Source: an uncultured Ruminococcus sp.
GTDB taxonomy: Bacteria; Bacillota; Clostridia; Oscillospirales; Ruminococcaceae
Length of the DNA stretch: 19,819 nucleotides
Reading direction: 5' to 3'
NCBI GenBank assembly: GCA_937907215.1
Contig: CALESG010000101.1
Location: 1 to 19,819, forward strand
Below the pieces are notes generated by a model. It was given only the letters and a program-made list of their open reading frames with translations. It searched no databases and was not told the DNA's origin. This document shows, one piece after another, positions 7,594 to 13,953 of the stretch. Both the position numbers and the translations under genes were made by a program. Numbering within the stretch: the stretch's first letter is position 1; every line of letters begins with the position of its first letter.

Positions 7594-7947
7594 ATGACAA
7601 CCGAAGAAAAGCGAAAAATTGACATTTTGAAACGAGATCGAAAAAGCGTATCTGAAATAGCGAAAGAACTGAAGTTGTCCCCAAATACAGTGAAATCGTA
7701 TCTGAAAAGACGAAAATCACAGAACAGCTGTCTGATGTGTGGTATGTATGTTGAGCAGAATAAGGGTAGAAAACAGAAGAAGTTCTGCTCGGATAAATGC
7801 CGTGGTCTTTACTGGCGAGAACAGCATAAACAGTCAGACGGTATGACCAAATGTGTTTGTGCAGCCTGTGGCAAGAAATTCTATGCTTATGCGAGTAAGA
7901 AACGAAAATATTGTTCTGTGGTCTGCTATAGGAGGAGAAATGGATAA
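7594..7947 (+). CDS. HTH plus double zinc-finger small protein of the recombinase module
   Basis: A 117-residue basic protein. ATG 7594 (MTTEEKRKIDILKRDRKS) is chosen over ATG 7549 because AGGAGGTG lies just upstream. Residues about 8-40 form a helix-turn-helix of the sigma-70 region 4/resolvase type (SVSEIAKELKLSPNTVKSYL). Two treble-clef-like zinc fingers follow: CLMCG...FCSDKC and CAACG...YCSVVC. Proteins with this layout are commonly found directly upstream of large serine recombinases in Clostridia, often annotated as sigma-70-like. They may regulate or direct the recombinase, but this is not demonstrated here. It overlaps the next gene by 8 bp. Confidence 0.75.
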   Translation: MTTEEKRKIDILKRDRKSVSEIAKELKLSPNTVKSYLKRRKSQNSCLMCGMYVEQNKGRKQKKFCSDKCRGLYWREQHKQSDGMTKCVCAACGKKFYAYASKKRKYCSVVCYRRRNG

Positions 7948-8104
7948 ATTACAGCGTTTAACGGCATACAAGGTAACTGTATCCATTTTCCGTAAGTGGA
8001 TGCAGGAAGGCATCATCACACAGGCAGAATTTCAAAAATGTGAGGTCAGAATTGCCAAGAAATTTGATATATCTTTGTGCAGTATATATCGTGAAATATC
8101 TTGA
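7940..8104 (+). CDS. SHOCT-like small protein
   Basis: A 54-residue protein starting MDKLQRLTAYKVTVSIFRKW. ATG 7940 is preceded by AGGAGGA and overlaps the upstream stop by 8 bp. The pattern of a short amphipathic helix, then 'MQEGIITQAEFQK' and a second helix with KKFDIS, resembles the SHOCT-like proteins that accompany serine recombinases on Firmicute mobile elements, where the 'G-x-I-T-x-x-E-F' turn is characteristic. Function is unknown; it is probably an accessory protein of the recombination module. Confidence 0.65.
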   Translation: MDKLQRLTAYKVTVSIFRKWMQEGIITQAEFQKCEVRIAKKFDISLCSIYREIS

Positions 8105-8153
8105 CTTCTGCCTTGATATAGAGTTAATATGTGACACTGAGGAGGTGGAAGTT

Positions 8154-9458
8154 ATGAAACGAGTGGTAGAAAAGGTTCAGTTTATTCCAAAAATGCCGTC
8201 TTTATTGAATGTTGCAGCCTATGCAAGAGTATCTAGCGGTAAGGATGCGATGCTTCATTCCTTATCGGCTCAGGTCAGCTATTACAGTGAAAAAATCCAA
8301 AAGCATCCTGGCTGGAAGTATTGTGGTGTATATGCCGATGAAGCTATAACCGGTACTAAAGAGGACAGAGAACAGTTCCAGAAACTTCTGGAACGCTGCA
8401 GGAATGGGGAGATAAATCTTATCCTTACAAAATCAATAAGCCGTTTTGCCCGAAATACCGTCACCCTTTTGGAAACAGTCCGTGAGCTGAAGAAGTTAGG
8501 TGTTGATGTACTTTTTGAGGAACAGAACATTCACAGTATGAGTTCCGATGGTGAACTTATGCTGACTATTTTAGCGTCTTATGCACAGGAAGAAAGTCTG
8601 TCGGCCAGTGAAAACAGGAAATGGCAGATCAGAAAAGATTTTGAGCAAGGGAAAATCGGCAGCATCACAATATTCGGGTATCGAAGAAATGCTGACGGTG
8701 TTCTGGAGATAGAACCCACTGAAGCAGAAATCGTCAAAATGATATTTTCTGATTATCTGTCGGGTATGGGTGGTCAAGCTATTTCAAATAAATTGAATGA
8801 AATGGGCATAAGAACTGCACAAGGCAATCTCTGGACTTCTCCAAGAATCAAGGAACTTTTGTCAAATGAAAAGTATATCGGCAATATGCTTTTGCAAAAG
8901 TACTATCGCAATAACCACATAGAGAAAAAGAAAATGCAGAATCATGGAGAACTGCCGATGTTTCTGGTTGAGGAAGCTCATGAAGCGATTATTGACCTTA
9001 ACACCTTTGAAAGGGTACAGAAAATGATTGCAGAGCGTCAGGAACGGTATTCGTATCAAGGTGCAACAAACAGATACCCATTATCCGGTATGATACAATG
9101 CGGCTGCTGTGGTAAGAATTATCAGCGTAAAGTATATAAAAACAAAATTGCATGGAATTGCTCTACATTTACAAGGAGAGGTAAGAAATACTGTCCTACA
9201 TCAAAACAAATTCCAGAAGATATATTATATGGTGCAATATGCGATGTTCTTGAAATCAAAGAATTTGATGAGAAAACAGTACATAGAAAAATCAGCAGAA
9301 TACTTGTTCCTGCACCTTATGAGTTGATTTTCATTTTTCATGACGGTCATGAAGAAAAACGCAAATGGGAACATATATCCCGAAGTAAAAGCTGGACTGA
9401 TGAAATGAAGCAAAAAGCCAGAGAAAGGAGTTTACAATGCCAAGGAAAGTCACAATGA
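8154..9458 (+). CDS. large serine recombinase 1 (tandem pair)
   Basis: A 434-residue site-specific recombinase. ATG 8154 follows a GAGGAGGTGG ribosome binding site; earlier in-frame starts are not used. The resolvase catalytic domain (about 18-165) contains YARVSS with nucleophile S27 and the conserved SRFARN segment. The 'recombinase' DNA-binding domain (about 180-290) is next, then a zinc ribbon starting CGCCGK (C316/C319) with distal cysteines about 20-30 residues on. It ends soon after the ribbon and lacks the long coiled coil seen in the second protein. It overlaps recombinase 2 by 22 bp, so the pair is probably co-translated and may act as a heteromer, as tandem serine recombinases do on other elements. 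Confidence 0.92.
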   Translation: MKRVVEKVQFIPKMPSLLNVAAYARVSSGKDAMLHSLSAQVSYYSEKIQKHPGWKYCGVYADEAITGTKEDREQFQKLLERCRNGEINLILTKSISRFARNTVTLLETVRELKKLGVDVLFEEQNIHSMSSDGELMLTILASYAQEESLSASENRKWQIRKDFEQGKIGSITIFGYRRNADGVLEIEPTEAEIVKMIFSDYLSGMGGQAISNKLNEMGIRTAQGNLWTSPRIKELLSNEKYIGNMLLQKYYRNNHIEKKKMQNHGELPMFLVEEAHEAIIDLNTFERVQKMIAERQERYSYQGATNRYPLSGMIQCGCCGKNYQRKVYKNKIAWNCSTFTRRGKKYCPTSKQIPEDILYGAICDVLEIKEFDEKTVHRKISRILVPAPYELIFIFHDGHEEKRKWEHISRSKSWTDEMKQKARERSLQCQGKSQ

Positions 9459-11014
9459 TACCTCAGACCATCAATCCTCAGATGAGAATGATGATGGATA
9501 CAAAGGCAAAAAGGAAAGTGGCAGGTTATGCCCGTGTTTCAACGGATTTTGCTGAACAGCTTACTTCTTATGAAGCACAGGTGGCATATTACACAAGCTA
9601 TATTAAAGGGCGTGAGGACTGGGAGTTTGTGGGTGTTTACACCGACGAGGGCATCAGCGGCTGCTCAACAAAACATCGTGAGGGATTTCAGCAGATGATA
9701 GAGGACGCTCTTGCAGGTCGTATTGATTTAATCATCACAAAAAGCGTCAGCAGATTTGCACGAAATACCGTTGATTCCCTTACTACTGTCCGTAAGCTGA
9801 AGGAAAAGGGCGTAGAGGTATATTTCGAGAAGGAACAGATTTACACGCTTGATTCCAAGGGAGAATTGCTTATCACAATTATGTCCTCACTTGCACAGGA
9901 AGAAAGCCGTTCCACTTCCGAAAATGTCACATGGGGACAGCGCAGACGCTTTGCAGAAGGTAAAATCAGTCTGCCGTATAATCATTTTCTTGGGTACAGA
10001 AAAGGAGAGGACGGACTGCCTGAAATTGTACCGAAAGAAGCAGAGATTGTACACTTCATTTACAGAAGCTTTATAGACGGTCAGACCATCTATGCCATTG
10101 CAAAATCTCTGACAGAACGGAAAATTCCGACACCTGCCGGAAAAGAAAAATGGAGTCAGACAACCATTGAAAGCATTCTGACCAATGAAAAATACAAGGG
10201 TTCGGCACTTTTGCAAAAGAGATTTACTACGGATTTCCTGACAAAAAAGAAAAAAGTTAATGAGGGTGAAGTACCACAGTATTATATTGAAGAATCCCAT
10301 GAAGCAATTATTTCACCGGAGGAATTTGAGGAAGTCCAGTCTGAAATGGCAAGAAGAAAGAAATTAGGCAGAAAATACAGTGGTAGTACCATATTTTCTG
10401 AGAAATTGGTATGTGGGGATTGCGGCAGTTTCTTTGGTTCAAAGGTTTGGCACTCAACTTCCAAGTACCGCCGTGTGATATGGCAGTGCAATAATAAATT
10501 CAAGGGTGAGCATTTTTGTACTACACCCCATTTTTATGAAGATGAGATTAAAATACGCTTTATTTCAACATTTGCGAAGTTTTTTCAGCATAAGGATATG
10601 GTCATTGAAACCTGTCAGACGCTCATTGAAGAACTTACCGACACATCAACTATTGATGCAGAAATTGAGAAATTGACTAAGGAACTCAGTAAATTAAGCA
10701 ATCAGATTCGTGAACATATTCAGAAGAATGCAGAATCGGAATTGAATCAATGTGTGTACAACAAGACCTATGATGAATTAACCGAAATGTTCAGTAAAAA
10801 GAAAAACACTCATCAAAAACTAAAACAGAAACGCAGTTATCAGCAAGGCCGAGCAGAAGTTATGACTGCGTTCATCAAGGGTCTTGAGGAACGAACAGAA
10901 CTCATTGATTATTTTGATGAAAGTGTCTGGAAACTTACAATTGACAAAGTTACCATATTCCACGACGGAAGAATGATTTTTCAGTTTGTGGATGGAACGG
11001 AAATAGAGGGGTAA
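9437..11014 (+). CDS. large serine recombinase 2 (tandem pair)
   Basis: A 525-residue large serine recombinase. The catalytic domain carries YARVS with nucleophile S35 and SRFARNTVDSL. The recombinase domain follows (about 190-300, with NEKYKGSALLQKRF), then a zinc ribbon from CGDCG (C326/C329), and a coiled-coil C-terminus (about 395-475, ELTKELSKLSNQIREHIQKN), the region that controls directionality in phage-type integrases. AGAAAGGAG precedes the ATG. It is clearly homologous to recombinase 1 but longer. The two would mediate integration and excision of the module. Att sites could not be identified by eye. Confidence 0.93.
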   Translation: MPRKVTMIPQTINPQMRMMMDTKAKRKVAGYARVSTDFAEQLTSYEAQVAYYTSYIKGREDWEFVGVYTDEGISGCSTKHREGFQQMIEDALAGRIDLIITKSVSRFARNTVDSLTTVRKLKEKGVEVYFEKEQIYTLDSKGELLITIMSSLAQEESRSTSENVTWGQRRRFAEGKISLPYNHFLGYRKGEDGLPEIVPKEAEIVHFIYRSFIDGQTIYAIAKSLTERKIPTPAGKEKWSQTTIESILTNEKYKGSALLQKRFTTDFLTKKKKVNEGEVPQYYIEESHEAIISPEEFEEVQSEMARRKKLGRKYSGSTIFSEKLVCGDCGSFFGSKVWHSTSKYRRVIWQCNNKFKGEHFCTTPHFYEDEIKIRFISTFAKFFQHKDMVIETCQTLIEELTDTSTIDAEIEKLTKELSKLSNQIREHIQKNAESELNQCVYNKTYDELTEMFSKKKNTHQKLKQKRSYQQGRAEVMTAFIKGLEERTELIDYFDESVWKLTIDKVTIFHDGRMIFQFVDGTEIEG

Positions 11015-11144
11015 CTTTTGTTTATGGGTGATTAACGGTTATTGTTATGTGTATAGAATTCATTTTAGCAATTTGTAGGACATGTATTGCACGCCCACTA
11101 TTGTTTCCCGTGTTTACTTGGCATAAACTCAAAGGAGAAAAGGG

Positions 11145-11173
11145 TTGTATTTATTGCTGAGATATGGTATAAT
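11145..11173 (+). promoter_or_regulatory. sigma-A-type promoter for the TIR-like gene
   Basis: TTGTAT (11145-11150), 17-bp spacer, TATAAT (11168-11173) with an upstream TG (extended -10). It lies about 115 bp before the start codon and gives the cargo gene expression independent of the recombinases. The rest of 11015-11287 shows no gene. Confidence 0.65.
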
Positions 11174-11287
11174 TGAAATATGATAAATAAGCTATGTAGA
11201 AATGAGAACTTTGATGTCAAAAAATGGATATTAAGTACCTTATCGTGAAAGAAAAAAAGTATTATTTGAAAGAGTGAGATGTTAGCG

Positions 11288-12916
11288 ATGAATTCAGATA
11301 TTAGGATTTTTTATTCATGGCAATCAGATTTGCCAAATGGCGATACAAGAGGTCTCATTGGGGCTAGTATCGACGCCGCAGTAAAAAGCTTGAAAAACAT
11401 TGTAACAGTACATGCAGACCGTGATACACAGGGCGAATTTGGTTCGCCAGATATAGTACAAACAATTTTTTCTAAAATTGATGAGTGCGATGTTTTTGTC
11501 GCCGATGTATCTGCGGTGGCAACATATCATCCGGTTGAAAAAGTGGGTGAAGATGAAGGCAGTGATGAAAAAAAGCCTAAAAGATTAAAGGCGACCCCGA
11601 ATGCAAATGTAATGATTGAGTTAGGATATGCCACGCAGGTTGTCGGATGGGAAAATATTATATGTATCATGAATGATGACTATAATCATGAGGGAGAAAT
11701 TCCATTTGATATTGAACATCACAGACTTACGCATTTCTCTTTGAAGAATAAATCAAAAGCAGATGTTCGTAAAGAACTGAGAGATATTATTGCAAGTACT
11801 GTGATGAATGTAATGGAAAATGGAAAAAGAGTGCGCCCGCAGTTTTCCAATATATGTGTTGGTAGCTGGAATCACGAAGATAGGACAATTGTTAAGAACT
11901 TGATTCCCTACAATGTCTATGAGTCTGGACCAGCAAATACGATGCTAGATACGTTGCTGGATACGGCACGTATATTACTCGAAAACATCCAGTCTGCGAA
12001 AGTTAGGAGCCCAGAAGAACTTCCAGAGATTGAAGAAGATAAGCCAGAAAAAAATAGTATTCAGAAAGAAAAGATTATTACAAAAGATGGTGTAGAACTT
12101 ACACCAGTTTCCAATGTGAGTTTGATAAATTTTAATAAGTGGAATCCGGTCGTAATAAAAGAAGAGGAGCAGACAGAGACGATAGAAGATATAAAAAACT
12201 ACTTTGCTATCGAGGTAGGTGCGGATTTTTTTGATTTTGGTGGTTTAAAACGGAAATTCAGTATGGTTTCAGGATTCGGCAGTGAGTATGATGGAACGGA
12301 TGGCGAAATAAAAAAATACGACGATTATATAGAGTTCAGAGCGACAATCGGAAGAATTCGAATGCTTGAGGCATATAGAAAGACCTTTGATGGGTTGATT
12401 CTTATTCCACTTGTTGAATCAGCTGTCTCAGATAGCGATATTCATATTTCAATCCAAATTGATGCTTCTACGGCAGAAGTTATATATCCAACGGCAGAAT
12501 TGATTTGTGAAGATTTAAAAGGAATTGAAGGGGATGTATACGAAGATGGGCTTGTTGAGTTAACTCTTGCACAGAGTGATACTATAGATATAAAAAGCAC
12601 TGTAGATGATAGATTTTGGAGCATAGAAGACCAGCAGAGCGACATGGATGCAATGCTTCGAGGCGGTATTAATGGTCAGCCGAGGTATTCTACTGAGGAT
12701 TATGTTCGAGAGTTATCAAGATATGTTGCATCTCCTGAAGATGGAAAACCGACAGTATTTTCATTCCATATTCCTTCGCTTCATGCAAAGGAAGCTAAAT
12801 GGCTACCACGTACAATTATCTTGAGACCGTTAAAAGAAACCATACAGATGAAATATTCTATAAGATCAAGCAGCTCTGATGGAAATTTAGAAGGAACACT
12901 TGAACTCACAGTATAA
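11288..12916 (+). CDS. TIR-like domain protein, candidate antiphage effector
   Basis: 542 residues. ATG 11288 is favoured over 11279 because AGAGTGAG is suitably spaced. The N-terminal domain (about 4-170) has the FYSWQSDLP opening, GSPDIVQTIFSKIDECDVFVADVS and PNANVMIELGYA (E111). These are hallmarks of a TIR-like family (sometimes labelled nucleotide-binding or TIR-like) that is recurrent in bacterial defence loci. E111 occupies the place of the catalytic Glu of NAD-consuming TIRs, by motif analogy only. A 20-residue charged insertion precedes it. The C-terminal region (about 200-542) is unrecognised, with a central acidic linker and a beta-rich end, and is a plausible sensor. It is a single gene with its own promoter and terminator beside the recombinases, so it is probably cargo. 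Defence function is inferred. Confidence 0.8.
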   Translation: MNSDIRIFYSWQSDLPNGDTRGLIGASIDAAVKSLKNIVTVHADRDTQGEFGSPDIVQTIFSKIDECDVFVADVSAVATYHPVEKVGEDEGSDEKKPKRLKATPNANVMIELGYATQVVGWENIICIMNDDYNHEGEIPFDIEHHRLTHFSLKNKSKADVRKELRDIIASTVMNVMENGKRVRPQFSNICVGSWNHEDRTIVKNLIPYNVYESGPANTMLDTLLDTARILLENIQSAKVRSPEELPEIEEDKPEKNSIQKEKIITKDGVELTPVSNVSLINFNKWNPVVIKEEEQTETIEDIKNYFAIEVGADFFDFGGLKRKFSMVSGFGSEYDGTDGEIKKYDDYIEFRATIGRIRMLEAYRKTFDGLILIPLVESAVSDSDIHISIQIDASTAEVIYPTAELICEDLKGIEGDVYEDGLVELTLAQSDTIDIKSTVDDRFWSIEDQQSDMDAMLRGGINGQPRYSTEDYVRELSRYVASPEDGKPTVFSFHIPSLHAKEAKWLPRTIILRPLKETIQMKYSIRSSSSDGNLEGTLELTV

Positions 12917-12922
12917 CGCCGA

Positions 12923-12959
12923 ACTCCCCATCACCGGTATTACGCCAGTGGTGGGGAGT
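12923..12959 (+). terminator. hairpin terminator after the TIR-like gene
   Basis: A 12-bp GC-rich stem (12923-12934 / 12948-12959, one G-U pair) begins 7 bp after the stop codon. The following tract (ACCTTTATA) is only weakly T-rich, so termination may be partial. Confidence 0.6.
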
Positions 12960-13000
12960 ACCTTTATACCCATATTATTGCTTAATATTCCTATAAAAAT

Positions 13001-13200
13001 CAACTGGGTGCATCACAAGAAACGATAGCTCAAAATCGGGTGCATTTTTCGGGTTACTGGAAAACGATAGAAATGGGTATTTTTCGTATATTTTCGCAAA
13101 AATCATCGATTTTCACTTTTTGTAAAATCATAGGAAAACGATAAAAGCCACGAAACAACGCAGTTTCGTGGCTTTTTGACAGTTATTTTGCACCCGAAAA
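13001..13200. repeat. short degenerate intergenic repeats
   Basis: Two related units, at 13019-13051 and 13061-13086, share AAACGATAG ... GGGT ... ATTTTTCG. A third partial copy (GGAAAACGATA) is at 13133-13143. GGGTGCAT occurs at 13006-13013 and 13038-13045, and its complement lies in TGCACCCGAAAA at 13189-13200, so the ends could pair into a long-range stem. The whole gap 12960-13390 holds no convincing coding region. Confidence 0.5.
13143..13176. terminator. strong bidirectional hairpin terminator
   Basis: A 14-bp perfect stem (13143-13156 / 13163-13176), 6-nt loop, with A and T tracts at the two ends. It lies between the convergent TIR-like gene (plus) and the sortase operon (minus) and could serve both. 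Confidence 0.8.
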
Positions 13201-13390
13201 TTGTATCAAAATAACCGTTGAATTATGGTGGAGGCGATGCGTGACTCTTTGAATCTGCGTACTTTTAACATTTAAAAAATCAGGAATAGCTACTTTGCGT
13301 GGTTTTTTAGGTTAAAAATGGTTACGTCAATTTTTTATGCTTTTTAAGCTCGGCTGATTTTCTGAATAATTTAAAATAACTAATATATAA

Positions 13391-13897
13391 TTATTCTTTT
13401 AGCATTCCGACAACCACTTGTCGTTGTGTTCCATCATTGGTGCATGAGATAACAGTAAGTCTATTATCACTGAAGTCGTTAAGTACCCATGTCTCACTTG
13501 GTTCCACCGTTCTGTACTCTGTAACGATATAAGTATATCTTGTACGATTTTCATCTATATCAATGAGATACATCTCATCACCGATTTGTATTTGGTCAAG
13601 GTCGTTAAAAATCTCAGCATATATCGTGCTGTTATGTCCTGCTATACAGTAATTTCCACGACCGAGATCGCCAGTATCTTTAAAATGTCCCGCTGATACT
13701 TGAAGTGATTTGGAATCTGTACCTTCTAATACAGGTACTTTTATATCAAGTCTTGGTATCTCAAAATTGATATTATCATTAAGTAGATTTTGAAGATATA
13801 GTTCTCTGCTTATTTTTCTGTACGCAAATAAAGATAATATTGTCAAGCCGCAGGTAATCATTATGATACCTAAAGCTTTACATACTTTCTTTTTCAT
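13391..13897 (-). CDS. sortase (class D-like) dedicated to the adjacent LPQTG protein
   Basis: 168-residue membrane-anchored transpeptidase. One N-terminal signal-anchor (about residues 7-25) is followed by a sortase domain with catalytic H88 (CIAGHNS), C152 (TVISCTND) and R159 (GTQRQVV). Small size, N-terminal anchor and this Cys-region spacing fit class D/E-type sortases better than class A or B. It would join the LPQTG protein encoded just upstream (57-bp gap) to the peptidoglycan. The start has GAGGA about 6 nt upstream. A short hairpin (about 13919-13941) in the gap with the LPQTG gene may attenuate its expression. No clear terminator lies immediately downstream; the one at 13143-13176 may serve. 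Confidence 0.88.
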   Translation of the reverse strand: MKKKVCKALGIIMITCGLTILSLFAYRKISRELYLQNLLNDNINFEIPRLDIKVPVLEGTDSKSLQVSAGHFKDTGDLGRGNYCIAGHNSTIYAEIFNDLDQIQIGDEMYLIDIDENRTRYTYIVTEYRTVEPSETWVLNDFSDNRLTVISCTNDGTQRQVVVGMLKE

Positions 13898-13918
13898 AGT
13901 CGATCCTCATTATAAAGA

Positions 13919-13941
13919 AGTGCCATTTGAAAAACGGCACT
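13919..13941 (-). promoter_or_regulatory. intergenic hairpin between the LPQTG and sortase genes
   Basis: On the minus strand AGTGCC pairs with GGCACT, plus three weaker A-T pairs beyond one mismatch, followed by CTTCTTTATAA. It is short, so more likely a partial attenuator or mRNA-stability element than a full terminator. Confidence 0.35.
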
Positions 13942-13953
13942 CCTAAAAAATTA

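Noticed and set aside
8040..8153. Longer start for recombinase 1 upstream of 8154
   Set aside because: The extra residues do not resemble a recombinase, overlap the SHOCT-like gene, and a strong ribosome binding site lies directly before ATG 8154.
13001..13200. Possible retron-type non-coding RNA, because of distant inverted repeats
   Set aside because: No reverse transcriptase is encoded nearby and the pairing arms are only about 9-10 bases.
13225..13275. Small open frame starting ATGGTGGAGGCGATG
   Set aside because: Only 16 codons, no homology I recognise and no promoter. Noted as non-coding.
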